A stretch of 64,000 nucleotides of DNA from Brevibacillus sp. DP1.3A (GCF_013284245.2 NZ_CP085876.1:5420001-5484000); one strand, 5' to 3'; numbered from the stretch's first letter, positions 40,461-49,861 are shown. Notes: generated from the sequence alone by a model not told the origin. Translations and numbers: made by a program.

Positions 40461-42089
40461 ATGGTTCATACACCCAAAAAAGCCCGCATCAGCCTCTTGA
40501 CCCAAATGGTTCTGCTCATTTCCATCGTTGTCCTGATCAGCATGGGGATAGGAACTGCCTTATTTTCCTTCATATTAGATGACATTTTGGATCGTTATAT
40601 TGGACAGCAAGCCATGACGGTCGCCAAGCTATCTGCCATGGACGAGCGCATCATTGCAGCCTTCGAGACCGATCATCCTTCCAAGGTGATACAACCGATA
40701 GCCGAAACCATTCGGATGGAAACTGGCGCCAGCTATGTGGTGATTGGAAACAAGGACGGTATTCGGTACTCTCACTACGACCCAAAGCAGATTGGATTAC
40801 CGATGGGAACCAGCAATGACCCCGTCTTTTTAGAAAACCGCTCGGTCATTTATCGGGGGACAGGCATTTCAGGTCCAGCCATCAAAGCGAAAACACCGAT
40901 CGTCAACAAGAAAGGCGAAACAATCGGCGTCTCCTCTGTCGGCTATGTCATGAGTGATGTAGAAAAAAAGGTCGCGGAATACAAGGAAAGAGTCGTCTCC
41001 TTATCCTTGGTGCTGTTGGTTATCGGAATTATTGGCGCTATTATCATTGCCAGAAGAGTCAAGCGATTGATCTTTGGTCTGGAGCCAGAAGAAATTTCAT
41101 TTTTGTTTACGGAAAAAGCAGCTATTCTTGAATCGATTCGCGATGCTACGGTAGCAGTCGATATGCAAGGGCGTGTCGTCTCGATGAATAAACGCGCACG
41201 TTCCCTCCTCCAAGAGGATTTGACCGTAGGGAAATCGATCGCTAGCCCGCAATTGCGCGACATCATTCTTTCTGTCAATCGAAATACGCAAGAAATGAAC
41301 TACAAAATTTTGCTGGGGCACGAAATTTTTATAACCGACTACTCTCCTATTTTGAGTAATAATGAAATTAGAGGCGTCGTCTTCACATTTCGTCCAGAGT
41401 CTGAAATCGAGCAGCTCACCGAAGAAATTACGAAGATCAGTTCCTTTTCGGACAATATGCGTGCACAAAATCACGAATATTTAAATCGTTTGAACACTAT
41501 TTACGGTCTACTCAAGCTAAAGGAGTACGACAAAGCAATCGAACTCATCACCGATGAAGTTAAAGAACGGCAGGATATTCTCGCCTTCATTATGAGTTCA
41601 GTCAAAGAGCCCTTCATCGCAGCTTGTCTGCTAGGGAAAATCAATCGCTCCAAAGAGCTGAAGGTATTACTCGAAATAGATCAGGACAGCTATTTGGGAG
41701 ATGTACCTGACAGCATCGATACGAAGGTACTTGTCACCATTCTCGGTAATTTGATCGACAACGCGATGGAAGCTGCACTCGAATACAAAGGCTCTGACGC
41801 AATGGTTCACGTATCCTTTACTGATTTAGGTGGCGATATCATTTTTGATATCGAGGACAATGGGCATGGGGTATCAAAAGAATTGGAGCCCCGTATCTTT
41901 GAAAGCGGTGTCACTACGAAATCAGGTGAAAATCGAGGACTCGGTTTGGCTATTGTGAAAAACGCCATCGAGCTATTAGAGGGGCAAATCTCACTCGGAA
42001 AAAGTGATCTTGGCGGAGCGCGTTTCACCGTCGACGTCCCCAAGAAATGGGACAAAGCAAGTAGAGAGGAGGCAATCCATCATGTCTGA
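40461..42089 (+). CDS. CitA/DcuS-type sensor histidine kinase
   Basis: A 542-residue kinase. Two membrane helices flank an extracellular sCache-type sensor (about 40-180), followed by a PAS domain (about 215-320). The SpoOB-type phospho-acceptor region has NHEYLNRLNTIYGLLKL, and the ATPase domain has NLIDNAMEA, DNGHGVSKE and NRGLGLAIVK. The group senses di- and tricarboxylates. ATG 40461 with AAGGTGG 7 nt upstream is preferred to the TTG at 40455. It overlaps the response regulator start by 8 bp. A tricarboxylate transporter lies 3.2 kb downstream on the other strand. Confidence 0.88.
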   Translation: MVHTPKKARISLLTQMVLLISIVVLISMGIGTALFSFILDDILDRYIGQQAMTVAKLSAMDERIIAAFETDHPSKVIQPIAETIRMETGASYVVIGNKDGIRYSHYDPKQIGLPMGTSNDPVFLENRSVIYRGTGISGPAIKAKTPIVNKKGETIGVSSVGYVMSDVEKKVAEYKERVVSLSLVLLVIGIIGAIIIARRVKRLIFGLEPEEISFLFTEKAAILESIRDATVAVDMQGRVVSMNKRARSLLQEDLTVGKSIASPQLRDIILSVNRNTQEMNYKILLGHEIFITDYSPILSNNEIRGVVFTFRPESEIEQLTEEITKISSFSDNMRAQNHEYLNRLNTIYGLLKLKEYDKAIELITDEVKERQDILAFIMSSVKEPFIAACLLGKINRSKELKVLLEIDQDSYLGDVPDSIDTKVLVTILGNLIDNAMEAALEYKGSDAMVHVSFTDLGGDIIFDIEDNGHGVSKELEPRIFESGVTTKSGENRGLGLAIVKNAIELLEGQISLGKSDLGGARFTVDVPKKWDKASREEAIHHV

Positions 42090-42801
42090 GAAACCCATTA
42101 CCGTCATGATCGTGGAAGATGACGAAATTGCAGCTAGAATCTATGAACAATTCACAAGTAAACTGGAAGGATTCCAGATTATTGCCACGGCCACGACTGG
42201 AAAACAGGCATTGGAGATGCTTCACGTCGTTACGCCGGATGTTCTGCTCTTGGACATTTATTTGCCGGATATGAATGGGATTGACCTGTTGCGTGAAGTT
42301 CGGAAGCATTTTCGCGGGATCGATGTCGTCATGATCACGGCCGCAAACGATGTGGAAACCGTGAGAGAAGCGATACGTGGCGGGGCATACAGCTACATCA
42401 TCAAGCCGATTATGATCGATAAATTCATGTCTACCTTGGAGCAATATGCAAATACGAGACGCCAGTTGCAGCAGCATACAACCATTGATCAAACAGCAGT
42501 GGACAAGCTGTTTACAAAAGCTGCACACACTCCTGCTACCAAAGCCGTTGAGACAGTCACCACACTCCCGAAAGGCATCGACAAGCTGACGTTAAAGCTG
42601 ATCAGGGACAAAATGCAGGAGACCACCCAAAGCATGAATGCCGATGATTTGGCTGCACTGGCTGGCATGAGCCATTCGACTGTGCGCAGATACCTCGAAT
42701 TTCTCGTCTCTATTAATGAAGTGACTGTTGAGACGTTCTATGGAACCGTCGGGCGTCCGGAACGAAAATACCGCTGGGTACCGCAAAAAACGGCCAAATA
42801 A
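42082..42801 (+). CDS. CitB/DctR-type response regulator
   Basis: A 239-residue regulator. The receiver domain has MIVEDDEIAARI, the phospho-acceptor in DVLLLDIYLPDMNG, and SYIIKPI. The C-terminal HTH is the CitB/DctR type (MNADDLAALAGMSHSTVRRYLEFLVS). It would activate genes for carboxylate uptake or use together with the kinase encoded upstream. ATG 42082 with GAGGAGG upstream is chosen instead of the earlier in-frame codon at 42004, which lies inside the kinase gene. Confidence 0.88.
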   Translation: MSEKPITVMIVEDDEIAARIYEQFTSKLEGFQIIATATTGKQALEMLHVVTPDVLLLDIYLPDMNGIDLLREVRKHFRGIDVVMITAANDVETVREAIRGGAYSYIIKPIMIDKFMSTLEQYANTRRQLQQHTTIDQTAVDKLFTKAAHTPATKAVETVTTLPKGIDKLTLKLIRDKMQETTQSMNADDLAALAGMSHSTVRRYLEFLVSINEVTVETFYGTVGRPERKYRWVPQKTAK

Positions 42802-42812
42802 TGCCTGATAGC

Positions 42813-42860
42813 AAAAAAAGGGAAAGCTTCATTTATGAACCTGAAGCTTCCCTTTTTCTT
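42813..42860. terminator. Bidirectional terminator between the response regulator and EamA genes
   Basis: GGGAAAGCTTCA and TGAAGCTTCCC pair with one bulge, with A run before and T run after. The stop codon of the EamA gene lies within the left arm. Confidence 0.75.
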
Positions 42861-43794
42861 TTCTTGCTACCGGTTGTGTCGCACCTGGACTCTTTTCCCG
42901 AAACATTGTGATGATGGCAACGGATGCGATGATCATGACAGCAGCAATCAAGGTTTGGCTTGTCAATTGTTCATCAGCGATCAGCCAACCTAGAAATACT
43001 GCGACAATCGGGTTCACATAGGCGTACGTGGAGACCAGGGAAGGCTCTGCATTTTTCAAAAGCCAAATGTACGCCGTGTAGGCGACAATGGAACCAAATC
43101 CAACTAAATAGCCAAAGGCAATCCAGGAACGCAGAGAAATCTCCGATATATGCAGCTTCGTCCAATCGTCGAGAAACAGCGACGCGATCCCCAGCAAACT
43201 TCCTCCAATGATCATTTGTAAGGACGTCGCCATCACAGGTGATGCTGGGAGCTTTGCATAGCGCGAATACAGCGATCCCACTGCCCAACAGATCGAGGCA
43301 AACAGGAGCGCCAAGATTCCGATGGTATCGATCCCTTGATTGCTTGAGCTCTCGGGATGGACAACCAGCACAGCGATCCCCGCCAAGCCAAACAGGATTC
43401 CTCCCATGACTCCAACTGTTGGCTTCTTTTTGTTGCCACCGATCCAGTTGAAGACGAGAATCCATAATGGAACCGTAGCGATCAGCAAGGACGCGATTGC
43501 TGACGGTACCTTGAGCTGTGCCCATGCGACTACACCGTTACCTCCGAGAAGCAGCAACGCCCCAACAACTCCGGCCCCTCTCCATTCTGCTGCACTGGGC
43601 AGCTCTGCCCCTTTCCAACGCCCGATCAGGAACAGGATCGATCCCGCTAGAAAAAATCGCGCACCCGCCATAATAAAGGGTGGCATCGACTCAATGGCGA
43701 TCTTCATTCCGAGATAAGTGCCTCCCCAAAACAGGTAGACCGCTAGCAACGCAATCGTAACGACAAATAATTTCGAATCTTTTTTTCCTGTCAT
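42829..43794 (-). CDS. EamA/DMT family transporter
   Basis: A 321-residue permease with ten helices and two EamA repeats (YLFWGGTYLGMKIAIESMPPF in the first, GFGSIVAYTAYIWLLKNAEPSLVSTYAYVNPIVAVFLGW in the second). It probably exports an amino acid or metabolite. ATG 43794 with AAGGTGG upstream is used; the longer frame extends into the Lrp gene. It begins 19 nt after the Lrp-type regulator ends, so it is the likely target of that regulator. Confidence 0.88.
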   Translation of the reverse strand: MTGKKDSKLFVVTIALLAVYLFWGGTYLGMKIAIESMPPFIMAGARFFLAGSILFLIGRWKGAELPSAAEWRGAGVVGALLLLGGNGVVAWAQLKVPSAIASLLIATVPLWILVFNWIGGNKKKPTVGVMGGILFGLAGIAVLVVHPESSSNQGIDTIGILALLFASICWAVGSLYSRYAKLPASPVMATSLQMIIGGSLLGIASLFLDDWTKLHISEISLRSWIAFGYLVGFGSIVAYTAYIWLLKNAEPSLVSTYAYVNPIVAVFLGWLIADEQLTSQTLIAAVMIIASVAIITMFREKSPGATQPVARKEKGKLQVHK

Positions 43795-43813
43795 TGTGTT
43801 TCCACCTTGGTCT

Positions 43814-44269
43814 TCAAATTTCTTTCCAGCCATCCTCGTAGATCGTCGACAAGATGAAGGTCGTGGAGGTTTCCAGTATTTCGTCATACTGGACCATTTC
43901 ATCGATCAGATTGGTGATATCTTCCGGTGCCGTCGCACGTACTTTTAGCATCATACACCACTCTCCCGCGAGCCGCTGGCATTCGATGATGGTCACGTTC
44001 GGTACCTGAACGTTCACAATCTTTGTTGTGATTTCTTTGAAGTCCTGACATCTTGCTTTGACGAAGATCAATACCTTCAGCCTTTGGTCTAATTTTCTCC
44101 AGTCAATGATGCCACGGTATCCCTTGATAACACCATTCTTTTCGAGCTTGGCAACCCGTTGGTGGACAGCCGGTCGCGAGATGTGCAGTAGCTTGCTGAT
44201 TTCCTCATGAGATATCCTACCGTTTTCCTCGAGCAATTGAACAATTCTCAGGTCAACTTCATCCATCAC
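43814..44269 (-). CDS. Lrp/AsnC family transcriptional regulator
   Basis: A 151-residue protein with an N-terminal HTH (VDLRIVQLLEENGRISHEEISKLLHISRPAVHQRVAKLEKNGVIKGYRG) and a C-terminal RAM/AsnC ligand-binding domain. It is expected to respond to an amino acid and form octamers or similar rings. It is first in an operon with an EamA exporter, a common arrangement for amino acid efflux. The start is the first of two adjacent ATGs; either is possible. Confidence 0.88.
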   Translation of the reverse strand: MMDEVDLRIVQLLEENGRISHEEISKLLHISRPAVHQRVAKLEKNGVIKGYRGIIDWRKLDQRLKVLIFVKARCQDFKEITTKIVNVQVPNVTIIECQRLAGEWCMMLKVRATAPEDITNLIDEMVQYDEILETSTTFILSTIYEDGWKEI

Positions 44270-44439
44270 ATACCTCCTGTGGTTATAGTAGCATATTTTC
44301 CTTCATATAGACCATTCGTACTCTATATTGACCGAATTCAAACGAATAGTAAATACAGAGCAAAATATCCCAAAAAAATAATGCCAAAAACCGTCGTGAA
44401 AGCCCCCTTATCATTACGAATCGTTACTTAGGTACCCAT

Positions 44440-44480
44440 ACAAAAAAGAACAAGCCCCCGCTTGATTGTAAGCGGGGACC
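44440..44480 (-). terminator. Terminator of the methyltransferase gene
   Basis: CCCCGCTT (44456-44463) and AAGCGGGG (44470-44477). The minus-strand tail is CTTGTTCTTTTTTG. Confidence 0.8.
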
Positions 44481-44501
44481 AGCTTAGAAGCATCGTCCTT
44501 A

Positions 44502-45284
44502 TCATTCTGGTTTCTCAAACAACGCCATCCACTCATCAACTTGGATGGAAACGACTTGCTCTCCTTCTTTTCCTACAGCAAAGTAGGCGTGGATTTCCTC
44601 ATCGGCACTTGTGATATGCGCGGTTACTTGCTCAACCTGCTCCTCAGTCTCAGTCGTACGTCTGACCCAAGTGGCATACGGGAACGTCTTTTTACGGATG
44701 CGCGAATGACTCTCCACCAGTCCCTCTTGCTCTATCCATGCTAACCATTCGGAGCGTGAGTAGCTTCGTACATGGCTGTGATCCCGAAGTTTTTCCAGCG
44801 TATTCACAAATCGATCGAGCTTTTCATCCTCTGCTGCGATATTGTCGATCAACACGAATTTTCCGCCTGGCTTTAAGACACGGGCCACTTCTTTTACAAA
44901 CGCCTCTGGGTTCGGAAAGTGATGAGCCGCAATTCTGCACCCGACTGCGTCAAAGGATTCACTCAAAAACGGCAGTGTTTCCGCATCCGCAACCACATAA
45001 AAGACATTGCTAGTGTGAGATTTCAGATGGTTTCGCGCCGCTGCAAGCATCGGCTGTGTCAAATCAGTCGCAAAGACTTGACCGACATGTGGAGCGATTG
45101 CCTTGGTAAGATGACCGCCGCCCGTTGCCACATCGAGAAACACCCAATCAGGCGAAGGAATCAGCCAAGGCTTCAGGAGAGCGAGATCCTCTCCCGTAGC
45201 ATGTGTCTGGCTGTTCACATACTTTTCGGCATTCGCACCGAACTGCTGTTTGACTTCCTCTTTGATCTTTTTGTCATCGCGCAT
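44502..45284 (-). CDS. Class I SAM-dependent methyltransferase (UbiE/Methyltransf_11 type)
   Basis: A 260-residue enzyme. The SAM motifs are visible: motif I FLDVATGGGHLTKAIAP, motif II VFATDLTQPML, and motif III-like AETLPFLSESFDAVGCRIAAHHFPN followed by VLKPGGKFVLID. This pattern fits small-molecule methyltransferases related to UbiE. It lies 15 nt downstream of the tctA gene on the same strand, so it may be read with the tct operon. No substrate can be inferred. Confidence 0.85.
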   Translation of the reverse strand: MRDDKKIKEEVKQQFGANAEKYVNSQTHATGEDLALLKPWLIPSPDWVFLDVATGGGHLTKAIAPHVGQVFATDLTQPMLAAARNHLKSHTSNVFYVVADAETLPFLSESFDAVGCRIAAHHFPNPEAFVKEVARVLKPGGKFVLIDNIAAEDEKLDRFVNTLEKLRDHSHVRSYSRSEWLAWIEQEGLVESHSRIRKKTFPYATWVRRTTETEEQVEQVTAHITSADEEIHAYFAVGKEGEQVVSIQVDEWMALFEKPE

Positions 45285-45299
45285 GAGAATCGCCCTCCT

Positions 45300-46832
45300 C
45301 TATTCTTCGTTCACGATTACTTTCTTCCCTCTCATTTTCATGATCAAGGGAACGGTGATCCAGAGAACCGCAATGATGAGGAACACCAACGATACTGGCT
45401 TTTCAATAAAGATAGAAAAATCACCATTGGACGTCGTCAGCGCGCGTCGCAAATTGTTTTCAATCATCGGACCCAACACCAAGCCAAGAACGAGTGGTGC
45501 CATTGGGAAATCGTTTTTCGCCAAAAAGTAACCGACGAGTCCACAGAGGAGCAGCAAGACTAGATCAAAGACCGAGACTCGGACTGCGTATACACCAAAC
45601 ACGGAAATGGCAACGATCATCGGGATCAAATATTTAGGTGGTGTCTCAATCAGCTTCGCAAACACCTTTACAAGCGGCATATTGAGGATCAAGAGCATCA
45701 CGTTTCCGATGAACATACTGGCGATCAAGCCCCAAGCGATGGTTGGATGATCTTCAAACAAGAGTGGACCTGGCTGCACGTTGTACATAATCAATGCACC
45801 CATCAATACCGCTGTCGTCCCTGTACCTGGAATCCCCAAGGTTAGAAGTGGGATCATCGCCCCGCCAGATGCTGCGTTGTTCGCCGACTCAGGAGCCGCT
45901 ACCCCAGCGATTGCCCCTTTGCCGAATTTTTCAGGCGTTTTACTGATTTTCTTTTCCAGCAAATAAGCGAGGAAGGAGGCCAGTGTAGCACCGGAACCAG
46001 GAACGATTCCTTTAAAGAATCCAACAAGTGATCCACGGAGAATCGGTCCAGCACTTTCCTTCAAGTCTTCCTTGGTCGGTATGATTCGGGAGATTTTGGC
46101 GATCTCCCCCTCATTCACATCACGTTCGAGGATCGTCTTGAACACTTCCCCAAGCGCAAATACCCCTACGGCAATCGTCAAAAATTCCAAACCGGAATAA
46201 AGCTCGGGCATATCAAAAGTAAAACGCGCCACGCCGGATACATTGTCTAGCCCGATCGTCGCGATCAATAAGCCAAAAACCGTCATCATCAGTGCTTTGG
46301 TGACGGACTTACCTGCCAACCCGCTCAGTGCACATAACCCCAAGATCATCAGTGAAAACTCATCTGCCGGACTGAGCTTGAGCGCTACCTCTGAGAGTGG
46401 CTCTGCCAAAAATACTAGACCGATAAGCGAGACTAGCCCTGCAAAAAACGAACCAATCGCAGCGATGGAGAGAGCGACGCCCGCTCTTCCCTGCTTAGCC
46501 ATCGGGTATCCGTCCAGTACGGTAACAACAGAAGATGACTCACCAGGTGTATTCAACAAAATCGAAGTGGTAGAGCCGCCGTACATCGCTCCGTAGTAAA
46601 CCCCTGCCAGCAAAATAATGGCGCTGGTCGCCGCTGCTTCTGGCGGCAGTCCACTCGTCAACGAAGCTGTCACTGGAATCAACAAGGCCACGCCACTGAT
46701 TGGCCCAATCCCTGGCAATACCCCGACTACTGTCCCGATCAAGACGCCGACAAACGCAAAGATGATATTTTGCCATTGCAGGGCAGTAGCAAATCCGTTC
46801 AGCAAATAATCAATTGCACCCATTTCATCCAC
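45300..46832 (-). CDS. tctA: Tripartite tricarboxylate transporter large permease
   Basis: A 510-residue membrane protein with about 12 helices. The TctA signatures are GVLPGIGPISGVALLIPVT, LAGVYYGAMYGGSTTSILLNTPGESSSVVT and PESANNAASGGAMIPLLTLGIPGTGTTAVLMGA. It forms the sodium-dependent uptake channel for citrate or similar carboxylates with TctB and the TctC binding protein encoded upstream in the same operon (tctC-tctB-tctA). It is 3 nt downstream of tctB. Confidence 0.92.
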   Translation of the reverse strand: MDEMGAIDYLLNGFATALQWQNIIFAFVGVLIGTVVGVLPGIGPISGVALLIPVTASLTSGLPPEAAATSAIILLAGVYYGAMYGGSTTSILLNTPGESSSVVTVLDGYPMAKQGRAGVALSIAAIGSFFAGLVSLIGLVFLAEPLSEVALKLSPADEFSLMILGLCALSGLAGKSVTKALMMTVFGLLIATIGLDNVSGVARFTFDMPELYSGLEFLTIAVGVFALGEVFKTILERDVNEGEIAKISRIIPTKEDLKESAGPILRGSLVGFFKGIVPGSGATLASFLAYLLEKKISKTPEKFGKGAIAGVAAPESANNAASGGAMIPLLTLGIPGTGTTAVLMGALIMYNVQPGPLLFEDHPTIAWGLIASMFIGNVMLLILNMPLVKVFAKLIETPPKYLIPMIVAISVFGVYAVRVSVFDLVLLLLCGLVGYFLAKNDFPMAPLVLGLVLGPMIENNLRRALTTSNGDFSIFIEKPVSLVFLIIAVLWITVPLIMKMRGKKVIVNEE

Positions 46833-46835
46833 CTC

Positions 46836-47297
46836 CTACAAGCCTAACCATGTTGGTAAACCAGGCAAAGTGCCATCGAGAACTTCTACGTACAACAAGT
46901 AGACACCGAATGAAAACGCACCGGAAATGAGCACGCTGTTGAGCCATTTCCCTTTCTGCATCGTCTGAAATCCAACTAAAAGGAAAAGGAAGGTACTAAT
47001 CACATAGCCGATTTCCTCTAAAAGCAATACGTAGAATAATGCCGCGACAAGAATGATGAGGAACCGTTTGTAATCGAGCTTTTGCTTCTCTTTCTCGTCC
47101 TCTTGCTTGTATTTGAACGTCTCATAAAATAATCGCAGGCTGAGCAGGATCAGCAGACTTCCGAGTCCCATCGGAAAAATGTTTGGTCCGACATTGCTAC
47201 CGTAAGCGCTCGCCGAAATGTTTTGGCTTCCGACCACAAATGCTACGCCCAACACGAGAAAAATCAGACTGGCGAAGCGGTCAAATGTTTTGCTCAC
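46836..47297 (-). CDS. tctB: Tripartite tricarboxylate transporter small permease
   Basis: A 153-residue protein with four helices and the TctB layout (FDRFASLIFLVLGVAFVVGSQ at the N-terminus; LGYVISTFLF-type helix in the middle). GTG 47297 with GGAGGGAAC upstream is chosen, since the longer frame to 47372 runs through the ribosome site. The spacing to tctC is about 80 bp and to tctA 3 nt. Confidence 0.88.
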   Translation of the reverse strand: MSKTFDRFASLIFLVLGVAFVVGSQNISASAYGSNVGPNIFPMGLGSLLILLSLRLFYETFKYKQEDEKEKQKLDYKRFLIILVAALFYVLLLEEIGYVISTFLFLLVGFQTMQKGKWLNSVLISGAFSFGVYLLYVEVLDGTLPGLPTWLGL

Positions 47298-47378
47298 GTG
47301 TGTTCCCTCCTGTTCGTACAAGAATCCAGAATGAAGGAGGAGAAGAATCGCTCCTTCTCCATCCCGCATCAAACCTTT

Positions 47379-48410
47379 TTATTTCGCCATTCCGAGCAAG
47401 CCCAGGATTTCCGTGAACATTTTTTCTTGCTCACCCAGGTAGCTCTTGAAGTCTGCACCGTTTTTGTAGCCATCGTCCCAGCCGTTTGCTTCCAGCTCTG
47501 CTTTCCACTCAGGAGTCTCTGTCATCGCTTTCAATTTTTGCTCCCAGTAAGCAACAGCATCTGGCGTCATGTCTTTTGGTCCAAATACACCGCGCCAGTT
47601 GATCAGCTCCGTGTCATAACCGGATTCTTTGTACGTCGGGATGTCCTTGAACATACCTTTCAAGCGCTCAGGGGAAGAAACACCCAAGATTCTTACTTTG
47701 CCGGATTTCAAGTATTCACCCGAACCGGATACATCTGTAGCCAGTACGTCAGCATTGCCACCCAAGAGAGATGCGATCGCTTCTCCGCCGCCATCGTAAG
47801 AAATGTATTTCACTGATTTCGGATCAATTCCCGCTTTTACAGCTGGCATCAAAAAGGTCAAGTGATCAAGCGAGCCAGGAGCAGAACCGCCTGCAACCGT
47901 TACTTTGGTTGGATCAGCTTTGATTGCATCCATTAACGATTTCAGATCCTTGTATGGAGAATCGGCTGCTACTACAATCGCGCCGTAATCTTTCGTCAAT
48001 TGTGCCAACGGAGTCATATCATTGTAGGAATGCGGGCTGTTTCCTTCTTTTTTCACATTGTTGATGACGATTGGTGTAGAAGGAAGCAGGAGTTTATAGT
48101 TGTTTTTCTTATCCTGCGTCACGAAATCAGCCAAACCTACTGCCTGTCCGCCACCTGGCTTGTTTTCAACGGAGATCGTCTTGTCTACCAGCTTCGTTGC
48201 TGACATCACCTTTGCGAGGGAACGCGCTGTTTTATCCAAACCGCCGCCTGCCCCAGACGGAGCGATAACCGAGATAGGTTTTTCTGGGTAGGTAGAAGCT
48301 CCTCCAGAGGATGCTGTCTGCCCACCACCTCCACAGGCTGCGAGGCTAAGTGCCATTGCCGTAGTGAGGAGTACTCCGGTCCACTTTGTCCATTTGTTTG
48401 ATTTTTTCAT
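47379..48410 (-). CDS. tctC: Tripartite tricarboxylate transporter substrate-binding lipoprotein
   Basis: A 343-residue Bug/TctC-family protein. The lipoprotein signal ends in ALSLAACGGGG. The core has YPEKPISVIAPSGAGGGLDKTARSLA, GSAPGSLDHLTFL and AADVLATDVSG-like sections typical of this family. It captures a carboxylate outside the membrane. ATG 48410 with GAGGGGG 9 nt upstream is used. Two cre sites lie between 48429 and 48484, so CcpA control is likely. Confidence 0.9.
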   Translation of the reverse strand: MKKSNKWTKWTGVLLTTAMALSLAACGGGGQTASSGGASTYPEKPISVIAPSGAGGGLDKTARSLAKVMSATKLVDKTISVENKPGGGQAVGLADFVTQDKKNNYKLLLPSTPIVINNVKKEGNSPHSYNDMTPLAQLTKDYGAIVVAADSPYKDLKSLMDAIKADPTKVTVAGGSAPGSLDHLTFLMPAVKAGIDPKSVKYISYDGGGEAIASLLGGNADVLATDVSGSGEYLKSGKVRILGVSSPERLKGMFKDIPTYKESGYDTELINWRGVFGPKDMTPDAVAYWEQKLKAMTETPEWKAELEANGWDDGYKNGADFKSYLGEQEKMFTEILGLLGMAK

Positions 48411-48428
48411 CTTTATAACCCCCTCGAA

Positions 48429-48443
48429 TGATAGCGTTTTCAA
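48429..48443 (-). promoter_or_regulatory. CcpA cre site 1 upstream of tctC
   Basis: On the minus strand TTGAAAACGCTATCA matches the WTGNAANCGNWNNCW consensus at every fixed position. It lies about 20 nt before the tctC start, so it could act as a roadblock. Confidence 0.65.
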
Positions 48444-48469
48444 ATATGTTAAGGAGATCATAGCATCCG

Positions 48470-48484
48470 ATGAAAACGCTTCCT
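48470..48484. promoter_or_regulatory. CcpA cre site 2 upstream of tctC
   Basis: ATGAAAACGCTTCCT matches the cre consensus at every fixed position. It is 41 bp (about four turns) from site 1. Confidence 0.6.
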
Positions 48485-48543
48485 AGTTTGTTCAGATAAT
48501 TTGGATAAACACCATATTTATGATTATTTTCATTTTTTTCACG

Positions 48544-48583
48544 CCAAAAAGACCTGCCGTTCCGATCAGGGAACGTACAGGCC
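48544..48583 (-). terminator. Terminator of the AbrB-family gene
   Basis: ACCTGCCGTTCC (from 48552) pairs with GGGAACGTACAGG (from 48569) apart from a short bulge. The minus-strand tail is TCTTTTTGG. Confidence 0.7.
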
Positions 48584-48611
48584 TTACCATTGATTCGACT
48601 GTAATACTGCG

Positions 48612-49679
48612 TCAAGCACCGGTCTCCTTTGGCTGTTTGATCCTGCTGTGGCGGTTCGTCCACGCACGAGCGCCGAAGGAAAACAACGTGAGTACGAGGA
48701 CCACACGAAACAGATGAAACGCCGTCACTAAGAGCGGATCGGCTCCTGTCGCCAAGGCAGTCAAGCTCATTTCGGCGAGTCCACCTGGCACCGTAGCCAG
48801 AATCGCCGTCACGATATCAGTAGCCGTCACGTAAGAAATGCCGATAGCAAGGGCAATCACCATGACGAACAAAAACAGGGAGTGCATCAGGCCGAACAGA
48901 AAGAATCGGCGGTTTTTGGCGATGTCCTCTCGTTTGAAACCAAGACCGATGCTGACCCCGATGAATATTTGCGCCACTTGGACCAAGATGCTTGGCAACG
49001 CAGGACTCTCTCCCACAAGTGATGTATTCATCGAAATCAAAGCGGTCACGAGCAAGGCACCTAGCAAGAACGGAGCGGGTATATAACAGCGAGACGCAAT
49101 CAACGCTCCAATGACACCAGCCACAAGAATCATGACCGTCTGCCCAATCCCCAGCATGTGTTCTGTAGTAGCTGTCTGTATGGCAGCATGGGTAGGTAGA
49201 AATGTCACAAGATAAGGTGTGCAAAGCACGACGCTAATCGCACGAATCGAGTGGAAAATCGTGATGACTTGCTGATTTCCCCCTGCCATTTGCCCCACCG
49301 ACACCATTTCTGATAATCCGCCGGGGATATTGCTGAAGATCGCCGTTATTCCGTCTACTCGGCAGACCTTATAAAATATCCAAGCGTTCATCAAACTGAT
49401 CAAGATGGTCAAAATCGTGGTGACGAGCATCAAACCGATGTGCCCCGTCATCGTATCGACGATTTCAGGTGTCATTCGCAGACCAAGGGTGATCCCGATC
49501 ACTGTCAATCCTGCTTGACGAAACCAACGGGGAATCCAAAGATTTTTGACCCCAAGCATATTACAGATAACTGTGGTGACTAGTGCTCCGAGCAGCCAAG
49601 GAAGTGGGCTGTGGATGGTAGCAAACAGCCAGCCTCCCAGTGATCCGAACAGCAATGTAAACAGAATGCGTAGCAGCAT
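48612..49679 (-). CDS. AbrB family membrane protein (putative AimA-type transporter)
   Basis: A 355-residue protein with ten or more helices in two repeats (LLFGSLGGWLFATIHSPLPWLLGALVTT and a related GALIASRCYIPAPFLLGALLVTAL later). FSNIPGGLSEMVSVGQMAGG and ATVPGGLAEMSLTALATGAD are the conserved re-entrant loops. Family members were once called ammonia monooxygenase and include glutamate transporters. ATG 49679 with GAGAGGGA upstream is used; the longer frame lacks a ribosome site. It is followed by its own terminator and precedes tctC. Confidence 0.85.
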   Translation of the reverse strand: MLLRILFTLLFGSLGGWLFATIHSPLPWLLGALVTTVICNMLGVKNLWIPRWFRQAGLTVIGITLGLRMTPEIVDTMTGHIGLMLVTTILTILISLMNAWIFYKVCRVDGITAIFSNIPGGLSEMVSVGQMAGGNQQVITIFHSIRAISVVLCTPYLVTFLPTHAAIQTATTEHMLGIGQTVMILVAGVIGALIASRCYIPAPFLLGALLVTALISMNTSLVGESPALPSILVQVAQIFIGVSIGLGFKREDIAKNRRFFLFGLMHSLFLFVMVIALAIGISYVTATDIVTAILATVPGGLAEMSLTALATGADPLLVTAFHLFRVVLVLTLFSFGARAWTNRHSRIKQPKETGA

Positions 49680-49808
49680 AAGCGTTCCCTCTCCTACTCT
49701 CCGACGTTGTATGAAGCTTCTAGGGTGGGGGTACACCTAGTGTAAAACAATTGTTCTCGCAGCAAAAATACAAAATGGTTATCGTTGGCGATTCCTTGCG
49801 TGAATAAT

Positions 49809-49850
49809 AAAAAACTGCTGGCTCCCATTCAGAGAGTTCCCAGCAGTTCC
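49809..49850 (-). terminator. Terminator of the LysR gene
   Basis: AACTGCTGG (49813-49821) and CCAGCAGTT (49840-49848). The minus-strand tail is TTTTTTATTATT. Confidence 0.8.
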
Positions 49851-49861
49851 TTTTTCCTTGC

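Noticed and set aside
42004-42528. Long frames antisense to the response regulator gene
   Set aside because: They mirror the codon pattern of the real gene and have no start signals.
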